Assembly (NCBI GenBank): GCA_910588195.1
Contig: CAJUPN010000001.1
Span: 1 to 64,000 of the forward strand
DNA: 64,000 nt
Origin: an uncultured Bacilli bacterium
GTDB taxonomy: Bacteria; Bacillota_I; Bacilli_A; RF39; UBA660
Reading direction: 5' to 3'
Positions 25,901-34,569 of the stretch are shown piece by piece. Each line of letters begins with the position of its first letter. Positions within the stretch are counted from its first letter, which is position 1. The position numbers were made by a program, and so were the translations under genes. The notes under the pieces are model-generated. The model was not told the DNA's origin. It saw nothing but the letters and a program-made list of their open reading frames with translations, and did not search any database.

Positions 25901-26443
25901 ATGAAAATTAAAAGTAGTTTAAATGTCTTTTTTATAGTTTGTATTATTATTTTTCTTTTGGGTATTTTATTTATTGGAACAAAAAATAAATCTCAGAAAC
26001 AAAATAATACGACTACTACAAATAAGAGTGAAGTCAATGAATACTATGATATATCAGAATTTGATAGTATTATTGGGTCTGATGTAAATAGTTTTGAAAA
26101 TGATAAAATATATGTTGTATTAATAGGTAGAAAATCTTGTAGTTTTTCAAAACAGATTATTGATGTTTTTAAAGAATTACAAGGAGAATTAAAATTTAAG
26201 GTGCAATATCTTGATTTAGATAAAATGATTAATAGTGATGGTAAAGTTATTGATAGTAATTCATATACAGCCCTTAAACAGTTGGATAAGGCAAGTGATC
26301 AGACTGATGTGTTAAATGATTTAGGTAAGACACCAATGACTTTAATTATAAAAAATAAAAAGATTATTTCTAGTTATTTAGGATATGCCAATAAAGAAAC
26401 AATGAATGATATATTAAAAAAAGCAGGATTAAAGAAAAAATAA
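25901..26443 (+). CDS. Membrane-anchored thioredoxin-like protein (CxxS)
   Basis: 180 residues with an N-terminal membrane anchor (about 8-28), a Thr/Asn/Ser linker, then a thioredoxin-like fold: 'KIYVVLIGRKSCSFSKQ' with a single Cys (CSFS in place of CxxC) and the cis-Pro loop 'LGKTPMTLII'. It resembles the 'bacteriocin transport accessory' group of exported thioredoxin-like proteins. With one Cys, it would form mixed disulfides or isomerise rather than oxidise. It follows the kinase gene by 19 bases and is probably in the same transcript, ending at a strong terminator. Confidence 0.75.
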   Translation: MKIKSSLNVFFIVCIIIFLLGILFIGTKNKSQKQNNTTTTNKSEVNEYYDISEFDSIIGSDVNSFENDKIYVVLIGRKSCSFSKQIIDVFKELQGELKFKVQYLDLDKMINSDGKVIDSNSYTALKQLDKASDQTDVLNDLGKTPMTLIIKNKKIISSYLGYANKETMNDILKKAGLKKK

Positions 26444-26454
26444 TCCTGTTTTTT
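26424..26454 (+). terminator. Intrinsic terminator
   Basis: CAGGATTA/TAATCCTG stem spanning the stop codon, followed by six Ts. Confidence 0.8.
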
Positions 26455-26462
26455 ATACGTAT

Positions 26463-27371
26463 TTATTCGATTGAGTTAATTGCTTCTTTTATAACATTAA
26501 TTGAATTTATTAGTTTGTTTTTCTCATCTTCTTTTAGGGGAATAAATATTTTTTTCTTTATACCTGACGCACCGACAACTGCTGGAGTTGATATACAAAT
26601 TTTATTTTCTTCATCATAAGAAGATACCGATAAAATAATATTTTTGTCTTCTAATATAGCATTAGTTATTCTAACTAGTGATGAACCAATACCATAATAG
26701 GTTGCTCCTTTTCTTTTAATTATGTCATAAGCTGACTCTCGAACGTCTTTTTCAATTTTTAGCATTTCTTCTTGGGAAAGAAATTCTTTAATAGAAGTAA
26801 GACCAATTGTTGCATTACTCCAAGGGACAAACTCAGAATCACCATGTTCTCCAATAACATAGGCTTCAATATTTTTAGGACAAATATCAACACGCTCACT
26901 AATCATATATCTTAATCTAGCTGTATCAAGAGTTGTTCCTGAACCAATTACTTTATTTGCTGGTAGATTAGAATATTTTAAAGTTAAATATGTCATTACA
27001 TCTAATGGATTAGTGGCGATTAAAAAGATTCCATTAAAGCCACTATCCATGACTTTCTTAGTAATTGTTTTAAATATAGCACTGTTTTTATTTATTAAAT
27101 CTAATCTTGTTTCCCCTGGGGCTTGGTTTGCTCCTGCAGCAATTACGACAATTCTAGCATCTTTACAATCACTGTAGGTACCAACATTAATATTTATTTT
27201 CGATGGAGAATAAGGAAGTGCATGATTTAAATCAGCAACTTCACCAATTATTCTTTCGGTATTAATATCAATTAAGATTAAATCATCTACATAAGTGGTT
27301 TGATTTAAAAGGGCATATGCATAAGCCATGCCAACATTTCCACATCCAATAATTACAACTTTGTTTTTCAT
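26463..27371 (-). CDS. ldh: L-lactate dehydrogenase
   Basis: 302 residues. NAD-binding GCGNVG near residue 9; 'AGANQAPGETRLDL' with the Gln and Arg pattern that marks lactate rather than malate dehydrogenase; 'IGSGTTLDTARLR' substrate Arg; 'GEHGDSEF' with the catalytic His. It reduces pyruvate to L-lactate and regenerates NAD+ in fermentation. At 302 residues it is slightly shorter than the usual 310-320. The start has AAGGTGAT upstream. It is a single gene on the minus strand, convergent with the thioredoxin-like gene. Confidence 0.95.
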   Translation of the reverse strand: MKNKVVIIGCGNVGMAYAYALLNQTTYVDDLILIDINTERIIGEVADLNHALPYSPSKININVGTYSDCKDARIVVIAAGANQAPGETRLDLINKNSAIFKTITKKVMDSGFNGIFLIATNPLDVMTYLTLKYSNLPANKVIGSGTTLDTARLRYMISERVDICPKNIEAYVIGEHGDSEFVPWSNATIGLTSIKEFLSQEEMLKIEKDVRESAYDIIKRKGATYYGIGSSLVRITNAILEDKNIILSVSSYDEENKICISTPAVVGASGIKKKIFIPLKEDEKNKLINSINVIKEAINSIE

Positions 27372-27490
27372 AATATCACCTTAATTTAACTATAACATAT
27401 AAGTTAAATTTTTAGTATTTTTTCAGGTTATCTTTACACATTACTTGTGTTTTAAATGAAAAAATCTTAAAATATTATTAAGAGGTAGGT

Positions 27491-28000
27491 GTGAAAGTGA
27501 AAAAGGAAAATGCTAAAGAAAATGTCAGTACTTATGTCCCTAAAAAGACAAATCGAGGTTTAATTGCGATAATGATTGTCTGTGCGACTTTAATGACACT
27601 TTTAACTGTTATTTTACCAATTGTATTTGCAATTATGGTGTTATTTGTAGCAGGAAATAATGCAGAATTTAAAGTTGTTTCTGATGATGCTATTGAAATT
27701 ACAAATCTAGGTTTGCGTGTAAGTGTCGATGATTCTTACTATGATGATAAAAGTAAATGTTATGTTTTAAATACGAGAGCTGAGATTTTTGATAAAGAAA
27801 AATATAAGAATATTCGTTTTATTAATGATACAGTAACAGTAACATATTCTTTTATTGATGATGATGGTTATATTGTAGGGAATGAAGCTATGTTTATCGA
27901 AAATTTAGATAACGATAAATGGAAGTTTGATGTTAATTATTGTGGTAGTCATGCACAATCTGTAGATAGTTATAAAGTTGAAAGTGTAGATAATTATTAG
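27491..28000 (+). CDS. Hypothetical membrane-anchored protein, 169 aa
   Basis: GTG start at 27491 after GAGGTAGG (GTG at 27497 is also possible). One membrane helix at about 22-52 ('LIAIMIVCATLMTLLTVILP' region) follows a basic cytoplasmic tail, and the remaining 115 residues form a beta-rich extracellular domain, in style like a DUF5067 or FxLD-type secreted domain ('TVTVTYSFIDDDGYIVGNEA'), but I cannot name it firmly. Its stop codon directly abuts the ATG of the exported nuclease gene, so they form an operon. Confidence 0.65.
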   Translation: MKVKKENAKENVSTYVPKKTNRGLIAIMIVCATLMTLLTVILPIVFAIMVLFVAGNNAEFKVVSDDAIEITNLGLRVSVDDSYYDDKSKCYVLNTRAEIFDKEKYKNIRFINDTVTVTYSFIDDDGYIVGNEAMFIENLDNDKWKFDVNYCGSHAQSVDSYKVESVDNY

Positions 28001-28696
28001 ATGAAGAAAAAAGTTATAAGTATTCTATTTGTAGTAATATGTGCTATTATAACTGTTTTATATAATAATTACTCTTATTCTAATCATGAGGTTAATAATT
28101 ATTCTAAGTCTGTTTTAGAAGTTTCTCCTTATGATGGAAGTAGTAGTTATGTGATAATAAATAATAATGAGCCAGAGTTTTTAAGTGATGATTTAGTTAC
28201 TAGATCTTATGAATTTTACAGTGATTTAGATTCTTTAGGACGTGCTGGTGTTGCAATGTCTTCAATTGGAATTGATTTAATGCCAACAGAAGAAAGAGGT
28301 AACATTGGAAGTGTTAAACCTAGTGGCTGGCATACTATAAAATATGATTTCATAAATGGTAAATATTTATATAATAGATGTCATCTAATTGGTTATCAAC
28401 TTACTGGTGAAAATGCTAATGAAAAGAATTTGATTACATGTACTAGGCAAACTAATACAGGTATTATGCTAGAGTATGAAAATAAAGTAGCTAAATATAT
28501 TAAAGAAACTAATAATCATGTTCTATATCGTGTTACGCCGATTTATGAAAATAATAATTTAGTAGCAAGTGGAATACAAATGGAAGCAATGTCAGTTGAG
28601 GATAATGGAACTGGTATTAAATTTAATATTTATATTTATAATGTACAAGATGGTGTAGATATAAATTATGAAACAGGAGAGAGTGAAGAAATATGA
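28001..28696 (+). CDS. Exported DNA/RNA non-specific endonuclease (NUC family)
   Basis: 231 residues with an N-terminal membrane anchor or signal (about 5-22). The nuclease core has 'NRCHLIGYQLTGENANEKNL', the Firmicutes version of the betabetaalpha-metal motif (classical DRGH), then 'HVLYRVTPIYENNNLVASG' and 'FNIYIYNVQDGVDINYETG'. This is the EndA-like group of surface nucleases that degrade external DNA for nutrition or during DNA uptake. The catalytic His and the metal-binding Asn are present. It starts right at the previous stop and overlaps the next gene by ATGA. Confidence 0.88.
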   Translation: MKKKVISILFVVICAIITVLYNNYSYSNHEVNNYSKSVLEVSPYDGSSSYVIINNNEPEFLSDDLVTRSYEFYSDLDSLGRAGVAMSSIGIDLMPTEERGNIGSVKPSGWHTIKYDFINGKYLYNRCHLIGYQLTGENANEKNLITCTRQTNTGIMLEYENKVAKYIKETNNHVLYRVTPIYENNNLVASGIQMEAMSVEDNGTGIKFNIYIYNVQDGVDINYETGESEEI

Positions 28697-29160
28697 AAAG
28701 AGAAGTAGCTGAAGAAGTGTTAAAGAAAAATTCTAAAGTTATATTTGAGTATTTTGATAAATTTATGGAAGATGTGTCTGTAATTTCAGGTATTGTTAAT
28801 TTTTATTCAGAAAATAGTAAATTGGTTGTTGATATTGAAATATCAGAAGATGGAAGAGTAGTATTTGGGACAGGCTTTAATATGGGAACTTCAGCTGTAT
28901 ATGCTGATATATTAACAAGAGAAATATCCGAGTATTTGCTTGAGACATATTTGCCAAGTGCTAATTATGGAGTTAGTGAATATGCAATGATTAAAGATCA
29001 TCCTACTCATTCAAGAGATGGTTTTTACATTTTTAACTCCCATGGTTCTCGTGTAGTAATTAATTTTAGAGCTCAAGGGGAAGATTTTAAAAATATTATG
29101 TTAGAACATAATAAAGTAATAGAAGAGAAACGTGAACGAGAAAAAACTATCAAAAGATAG
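28693..29160 (+). CDS. Hypothetical protein, 155 aa
   Basis: Not recognised. It overlaps the nuclease stop (ATGA), so it is translationally coupled. It has an alpha/beta appearance: an N-terminal helix, 'GIVNFYSENSKLVVDIEI' strands, and a basic helical C-terminus whose end lies inside the terminator stem. No signal peptide, so it is cytoplasmic although its partners upstream are exported. Confidence 0.7.
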   Translation: MKREVAEEVLKKNSKVIFEYFDKFMEDVSVISGIVNFYSENSKLVVDIEISEDGRVVFGTGFNMGTSAVYADILTREISEYLLETYLPSANYGVSEYAMIKDHPTHSRDGFYIFNSHGSRVVINFRAQGEDFKNIMLEHNKVIEEKREREKTIKR

Positions 29161-29167
29161 TTTTTTT
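29141..29167. terminator. Bidirectional terminator
   Basis: AAAAAACTATC/GATAGTTTTTT around an AAAA loop, between convergent genes. Confidence 0.8.
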
Positions 29168-29876
29168 AGTTTAATTCTTTTAAAATATTAATTAGTTCCA
29201 TTAAATTAGATATTTGATAGTCACATATGATGTTATCTTCTTTTTTATCATGTAACCAGCATGTTTTTATTCCCGCTTTATTCGGCATAATTACATCATC
29301 GTGATAGCTATTTCCAGTCATGAGATATTCTTCTTTTTTTGTATTTCCTATAAATGTTAGAAGTTGTTGATAATAGTCTAAGTCAGACTTTGATTTTGGA
29401 GGATTGGTTAAGTCAGCAGAAAATATACCATTAATGTAATTACTTAAACCAATTCTATTTATTTTTTCTTTTGCAACAAAAGAGTCTCCATTAGTAGAAA
29501 TATAAATATTATAATCTTTGGATAAAGTTTTTAGAGCTTCAACTGCTCCATCTAATGGAACTATGCCTATTTTTAATCCTTCTTTAAAATGTTTTTGCAT
29601 TTCAAATGGATCTAGTTCAGTTTTGAAAAAAAGTTGAAAACGTAGACCTCTTAAGTATTCAGCACTGTCACTGCCAGTTTTAGAATATTCAGCTGGAACA
29701 GTTATAGTTTTAAAATAATCTTTCCAATAAAAAGTGTCAAAATCTAACCATTGTTGAAATAATTCTTCAGTGTAATCTATTTTTAAAAATTTTAAAATAT
29801 ATTTAAATGCTTCTTTGTGATTTTCTCTGTCATTTACAAGTGTATCATCTAAATCAAAGATTAGATTTTTTATCAT
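29166..29876 (-). CDS. HAD-superfamily hydrolase (YjjG-like)
   Basis: 236 residues. HAD motif I 'IFDLDDTLVND' with both Asp, a helical cap, motif II 'IYISTNGD', the Lys of motif III, and motif IV 'GNSYHDDVIMPNKAG'. The overall form is that of YjjG-type nucleotidases, which dephosphorylate pyrimidine and non-canonical nucleotides; the exact substrate is not certain. Single minus-strand gene sharing a terminator with the operon on its left. Confidence 0.85.
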   Translation of the reverse strand: MIKNLIFDLDDTLVNDRENHKEAFKYILKFLKIDYTEELFQQWLDFDTFYWKDYFKTITVPAEYSKTGSDSAEYLRGLRFQLFFKTELDPFEMQKHFKEGLKIGIVPLDGAVEALKTLSKDYNIYISTNGDSFVAKEKINRIGLSNYINGIFSADLTNPPKSKSDLDYYQQLLTFIGNTKKEEYLMTGNSYHDDVIMPNKAGIKTCWLHDKKEDNIICDYQISNLMELINILKELN

Positions 29877-29983
29877 ATAAAATCACCCTTTCTTAATTAT
29901 TGTAACATCTTATATAACAAAAGTAAAAAAATAATATTGCATAATAATTATTAATGAGAATAGTATTAAATAGGTGATTGATG

Positions 29984-31324
29984 ATGAAAAAGATAATTCC
30001 AATACTTGGTGTTACAGTACTTATTTTATTTCTTATAATAATTGTTATAAAAGTACAAAAACATGAGAAAGGACGATATGGTAAAATTGAAGGAACAGTT
30101 ATAGCTAAACAGGATGAACTTTTAGTATTTAAGGATATGGATGATTTTATTTATAAATTAAAAGCTAATGAAGAACTAGATATTGGAGATCATGCAATAT
30201 TAGAATATACAGGAGTTTTAAATAAAAACTCTAGTAATAGTGGCGTAGAAATTGTAAGTTCAACAAAGCTAGTTAATGTTCAAGGAGAAGATTTAAGTAA
30301 GTGGACAGATAATGGAATATTTTCTAAATTTTATACTCAAGCTTATAATACATTAACTACTTTATCTTTAGATGAAAAAATAGGTCAATTATTACTTGCA
30401 AGATATCCTGATAAAGATATTAATAATTATAATGTTGCTGGGTATGTTTTCTTTGAAAAGGATTTTAAAGATAAAACTAAAGAACAAGTTATAAATATGA
30501 TTGATAATTTAAGTAAAACAGCAAAGATTCCTCTTTTAACAGCAGTTGATGAAGAAGGTGGAAAAATAAATCGTATTAGTACTAATCCTAATTTATCGGC
30601 ATCTCCTTTTAAAGGTTCTAAAGAAATTTATGATGCATCTGGTTTAGATGGAATAATGGAAGATATAAAGAATAAAAGTAAGTTACTAAGTTCTCTTCAT
30701 TTAAATGTTAATTTAGCACCAGTAGTAGATATGTCAACAGATACTAAATCTTATATTTATGATCGGACAATTGGTTATGGAGTTGATATAACTAGTAAGT
30801 ATGCTGATACAGTTATTTTTTCTTCTAAAGGTAGTGAAGTGTCGTATGTATTAAAACACTTTCCCGGGTATGGTGATAATACAGATACTCATAATGGAGA
30901 GTCAACAGATGATACACCATATGATGAAATAATTAATAATAATATTTTACCTTTTAAAGCTGGTATAGAGGCAGGAGCTGAAGCAGTTTTAGTTAGCCAT
31001 AATAAGTTTACTAGTATTGATGCTACTCCAGCAACTTTATCAAGTGCAATACATAATTTACTTAGATCTAATTTGGGATTTACAGGAGTTATTATTACTG
31101 ATGATTTAGATATGGGTGCAACAAAAAATATAAGTGATAGATATGTTAATGCTTTGCTTGCTGGTAATAATTTATTAATTGTGACAGATTATGATGCTGC
31201 TTTCAAACAAATAAAAAGTGGTATAGAATCAGGAAAAGTTACAGAAGATTATATTAATAAAGTAGTGTTACGAAATCTAGCTTGGAAATATTATAAATTA
31301 TTAGGATTTCAAACAAATAAATAA
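29984..31324 (+). CDS. NagZ-like GH3 beta-N-acetylglucosaminidase, membrane-anchored
   Basis: 446 residues. The start is the second ATG (29984), seven bases after TAGGTGA. An N-terminal membrane anchor (4-23) is followed by a small beta-rich domain of about 75 residues, then the GH3 barrel: 'DEEGGKINRI', 'APVVDMSTDT', the NagZ-type 'KHFPGYGDNTDTHNGES' loop with the catalytic His-Asp pair, 'AVLVSHN', and the nucleophile Asp in 'VIITDDLDMGA'. It would release GlcNAc from peptidoglycan fragments at the cell surface. The extra N-terminal domain is not in typical NagZ. Confidence 0.85.
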   Translation: MKKIIPILGVTVLILFLIIIVIKVQKHEKGRYGKIEGTVIAKQDELLVFKDMDDFIYKLKANEELDIGDHAILEYTGVLNKNSSNSGVEIVSSTKLVNVQGEDLSKWTDNGIFSKFYTQAYNTLTTLSLDEKIGQLLLARYPDKDINNYNVAGYVFFEKDFKDKTKEQVINMIDNLSKTAKIPLLTAVDEEGGKINRISTNPNLSASPFKGSKEIYDASGLDGIMEDIKNKSKLLSSLHLNVNLAPVVDMSTDTKSYIYDRTIGYGVDITSKYADTVIFSSKGSEVSYVLKHFPGYGDNTDTHNGESTDDTPYDEIINNNILPFKAGIEAGAEAVLVSHNKFTSIDATPATLSSAIHNLLRSNLGFTGVIITDDLDMGATKNISDRYVNALLAGNNLLIVTDYDAAFKQIKSGIESGKVTEDYINKVVLRNLAWKYYKLLGFQTNK

Positions 31325-31373
31325 TTTACAATCATAATACACATGCTTATAATAGGAAATAAGGTGATGTATT

Positions 31374-32258
31374 ATGATTCTTTTTGTTAGTGGAAGATGT
31401 GATATTGTAGCTTTTTTTTCAGAATGGTTTATGAATAGATATAAAGAAGGTTTTTTGGATGTTCGTAATCCTTTTAATAGAAAATTAGTTAGTAGGATTT
31501 ATTTTGAAGATGTAGATGCAATTCTTTTTTGTACAAAAAATCCTATACCTTTAGTAGATAAAATTAATTTAATTAAAATACCAAAAGTATTACATGTTAC
31601 ATTGACTCCCTATAATAAAGATATTGAACCTAATGTACCAGATAAAAGTTTAATAATTGACGCTATTAAAAAGATATCTAAAATAATCGGAAAAGAAAAT
31701 ATTTATATAAGATATGATCCTATATTTTTAAGTGATATATATGATATTGATTATCATAAAAAAGCGTTTTCTAGATTAGTTAAATTACTTGATGGTTATA
31801 CAGAACATATAATTGTATCATTTATTGATGATTATAAAAATGTCCGTAAAAATATGAATGTACTAAGATATCATGACTTTACTAGAGAGGATTTTCAAGA
31901 AATTGGGAAGTATTTTAGTGAGGAAGCTAAAAAATATGGAATGAGTGTGCAGACTTGTTTTGAAGATAATACTTTAGTGGAGTATGGTTTTATTAAGAAT
32001 GAATGTATGTCTAAAGAACTTGCTAAAAGATTAACTGGTAAAGATTATAAAAAGTGGAAAGCTAGATCACAAAATAAATGTGAATGTGTTCAGATGGTTG
32101 ATATTGGAGTTTATAATTCATGTAAGCATTTTTGTAAATATTGTTATGCTAACTTTGATGAAAAAAAAGTTTTAAAAAATATGGAAAAACATAATCCTAA
32201 TTCCTCTTTACTTATTGGAGAATTAGAAAGTGATGATGTTATAAAGGTAAGAAGGTAG
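31374..32258 (+). CDS. DUF1848 family iron-sulfur protein
   Basis: 294 residues. The start 'ILFVSGRCDIVAFFSEWFMNR', then 'VRNPFNRKLVSRI' and 'DAILFCTKNPIPL', follow the DUF1848 family; the C-terminus carries 'CKHFCKYCYANF' plus an upstream 'CECVQM', a cluster of Cys able to bind an iron-sulfur centre. The family looks like a radical-SAM-derived barrel, with the Cys cluster moved to the C-terminus; its function is not known to me. It is followed four bases later by an ASCH-like gene. Confidence 0.8.
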   Translation: MILFVSGRCDIVAFFSEWFMNRYKEGFLDVRNPFNRKLVSRIYFEDVDAILFCTKNPIPLVDKINLIKIPKVLHVTLTPYNKDIEPNVPDKSLIIDAIKKISKIIGKENIYIRYDPIFLSDIYDIDYHKKAFSRLVKLLDGYTEHIIVSFIDDYKNVRKNMNVLRYHDFTREDFQEIGKYFSEEAKKYGMSVQTCFEDNTLVEYGFIKNECMSKELAKRLTGKDYKKWKARSQNKCECVQMVDIGVYNSCKHFCKYCYANFDEKKVLKNMEKHNPNSSLLIGELESDDVIKVRR

Positions 32259-32262
32259 AAGT

Positions 32263-32721
32263 ATGTATGATGAAATAATTAAAGGATTAAAAGGCAATAT
32301 TGCTGATTCGGAACTTGAACTTATTAAAAATAGTGAATGTCATTTAGGTGTTTTTGTTGAACCTTACTTAACACATATGTTAGAGGGTAAGAAAACAATT
32401 GAATCAAGATTTAGTAAAAAGATGATTATCCCCTGGAATAAAATTGCTTTAGATGATATCGTGTTTGTAAAAAAATCTGGTGGGGATGTTTTAGCATATT
32501 TTAAGATAAAAGATTTGCAATTTATTAATTTAGATGAATATTCTATTCAAGATATTAAGAAAAAATACTCGAAAGAATTATGTGTTAATAATGAGTTTTG
32601 GGAATTAAAAAAAGATAGCAAATATGCTACCTTAATATTTATAAAAGAAATAGTTAAAATAAAACCTATTAAGGTTACAAAAAAGGGGATGAATTCTTGG
32701 ATTAAAATTAAGAAGAATTAA
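32263..32721 (+). CDS. ASCH-like domain protein (1 of 3)
   Basis: 152 residues. 'HMLEGKKTIESRFSKK' followed by 'IALDDIVFVKKSGGDV' matches the ASCH/PUA-like beta-barrel, where the 'G.K..E.R' segment lines the RNA- or nucleotide-binding face. It is probably co-transcribed with the DUF1848 gene (four-base gap). Two more ASCH-like genes follow within 1.7 kb. The role may be RNA or modified-nucleoside binding, which is inference from the fold. Confidence 0.7.
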   Translation: MYDEIIKGLKGNIADSELELIKNSECHLGVFVEPYLTHMLEGKKTIESRFSKKMIIPWNKIALDDIVFVKKSGGDVLAYFKIKDLQFINLDEYSIQDIKKKYSKELCVNNEFWELKKDSKYATLIFIKEIVKIKPIKVTKKGMNSWIKIKKN

Positions 32722-33296
32722 TTATTTTTGTGTTCAAGGATATAACTTAGAAGAACACCAACTGTTCTTTCTTCATTTATTTTTTGTTCAATACACATTT
32801 TGATAATTTCATCAAATGACTTCCAAACATAACCTTCTACAAATTCATTTTCTTCAAGATGTGCACCATCAAGAGATTCTTCATAGTCTTTAATTTCATA
32901 GTAGAATAGATCCCAGATAACACCTGCTCCATCATGAGATATTTTTAGAAGTTTTTGAGATTTTACAATTAATCCAACTTCTTCTAAAACTTCTTTAGCT
33001 ACAGATTCATCAACATATTTTTGAACGTCATTTCTAGCGATTGCTTCTTTATATAAACCTAGTGTATCAAAAACTTTACCTCCAGGGAGACGATAATCCC
33101 ATTTATCTAGTTCGTATCTAAATTCTTTGGATAAAAGTATTTTTTGATTATCATTTTTATTTAGGATAAGTGCTCTTACTCCAGGAGGACGTCTAACCAT
33201 TTTTCTTTTAATAAGTTTCTTTTGATTATTAATTGTGTGTTCTTCTTCTGTTTCTAAGAATTCAAGAAATCCATTATTAAAGACTGACTTTTCCAT
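32718..33296 (-). CDS. Nudix hydrolase
   Basis: 192 residues. The Nudix box is recognisable as 'LPGGKVFDTLG...' continuing, after an insertion, to 'AKEVLEEVGLIV'; the loop between GG and the REVxEExG helix is about 15 residues longer than usual. These enzymes split nucleoside diphosphates linked to another group. The substrate is unknown. AAGGTGAA precedes the start. Its end overlaps the convergent ASCH-like gene by four bases. Confidence 0.85.
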   Translation of the reverse strand: MEKSVFNNGFLEFLETEEEHTINNQKKLIKRKMVRRPPGVRALILNKNDNQKILLSKEFRYELDKWDYRLPGGKVFDTLGLYKEAIARNDVQKYVDESVAKEVLEEVGLIVKSQKLLKISHDGAGVIWDLFYYEIKDYEESLDGAHLEENEFVEGYVWKSFDEIIKMCIEQKINEERTVGVLLSYILEHKNN

Positions 33297-33421
33297 ATGT
33301 TCACCTTCTATTAATAATTATAGTATAATTTTTATTGTTTTTAAAGATTAGTTTGATACAAGTTAAAATTGATAGGTATTAAGTTTTAGTTATGTTAAAA
33401 TAGACTTATGAGGTGGTAAAA

Positions 33422-33814
33422 ATGAAAGTCATAACTGTGAAACAACCTTTTGCATCTTTAATTGCCGCAGGAATTAAGTGTTATGAATTTAGAACATGGA
33501 AAACAAAATATCGTGGAGAGTTATTAATTCATGCTGGTAAGGGTGTTAATAAAAGAGCAATGGAAAAATATAAAGACTATAATTTAGACTATCCAAGTGG
33601 AGCAATTATTGCTAAAGTAAATTTAACTGATTGTGTACTCATTGATGGTAAAATGCGTGATAAATTGAAAGAAGAAAATGCGATAGTTTATTCAAGTGTT
33701 ATAAATGATACTGAGTGGAATGGCTATGGATTTAAACTTGAGAATGCAAGAAAGATTGAACCAATACCAATTAATGGAAAGTTAAGTTTGTGGGATTATG
33801 ATTACAAAGAATAA
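33422..33814 (+). CDS. ASCH domain protein (2 of 3)
   Basis: 130 residues. 'VKQPFASLIAAGIKCYEFRTW' and 'YRGELLIHAGKG' are a textbook ASCH start; 'GAIIAKVNLTDC' follows. The start at 33422 is set by AGGTGG five bases upstream. Known relatives bind RNA, and some hydrolyse acetylated cytidine, but that cannot be assigned here. It is a single gene or paired with the following ASCH-like gene 41 bases on. Confidence 0.85.
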   Translation: MKVITVKQPFASLIAAGIKCYEFRTWKTKYRGELLIHAGKGVNKRAMEKYKDYNLDYPSGAIIAKVNLTDCVLIDGKMRDKLKEENAIVYSSVINDTEWNGYGFKLENARKIEPIPINGKLSLWDYDYKE

Positions 33815-33855
33815 GTTTTTTTTATTTAGATAAAGTAATTTAAATAGGTGAAGTT

Positions 33856-34407
33856 ATGAAAGAAATTTTTTTAAGTTTTAGACCAGAATATTTTAAACCC
33901 ATATTATATGGTTTAAAGATGTATGAATATAGAAAAAGATTTTGTAATGAAGAAACGAAAGCTTATCTTTATTTATCTGGTAAAAAAAGAATAGTTATTG
34001 GTGTAATGGAATTAGGAGTTCCGATAAGATTAGATAAAACTATAGACGACTATTGTGATTATCCTGATACTCTTAAGAGAGTTAAAGAATATGTAGATAA
34101 ACGTGATGTTTGTGCTGTTCCGATTAAATCACTTAGTTTATTTGAAAAGACAATTAGTCTTGAAGAGATTAGAGAGTCTATACCAGGGTTTATGCCACCA
34201 CAGATGTATTATGTTTTGGATAATCATGAAAATCTTAAGAAGTTTTTGAGAAATAGAAATATTAAGTCTCCTGAGATTTTTCATAAACATGATAAAGTTT
34301 ATTATGATAATCTTGCAAAATCAGTAAAAGAAATAATGACCACTGAAAAATACAAAAAAATAGATGCTGTTGTTAGCAAAATAAATGATTATGAGGAAAT
34401 CTTATAG
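33856..34407 (+). CDS. ASCH-like domain protein (3 of 3)
   Basis: 183 residues. 'LSFRPEYFKPILYGLKMYEYRKRF' is the 'lSIkPeYvekIlnGtKkyEyRkr' type of ASCH start; 'VIGVMELGVP' follows, and the C-terminal 70 residues are helical and basic. It has TAGGTGAA upstream. Together with the two previous genes it makes a cluster of three related folds, not recent copies because they are very different in sequence. Confidence 0.75.
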   Translation: MKEIFLSFRPEYFKPILYGLKMYEYRKRFCNEETKAYLYLSGKKRIVIGVMELGVPIRLDKTIDDYCDYPDTLKRVKEYVDKRDVCAVPIKSLSLFEKTISLEEIRESIPGFMPPQMYYVLDNHENLKKFLRNRNIKSPEIFHKHDKVYYDNLAKSVKEIMTTEKYKKIDAVVSKINDYEEIL

Positions 34408-34569
34408 AAATACTATAGTTGCATATAGTTTTTTTTATGACAAACTTTTTTGTTTTTTGATGTTATAGTTGAGATGATTATAAAATATGACAGTTAAAAA
34501 AACACACCAAAAGTGATGTTGAAAAAATGGCGATGATTGGTTACAATTATTAGATAGAAGGTCAAGAGT

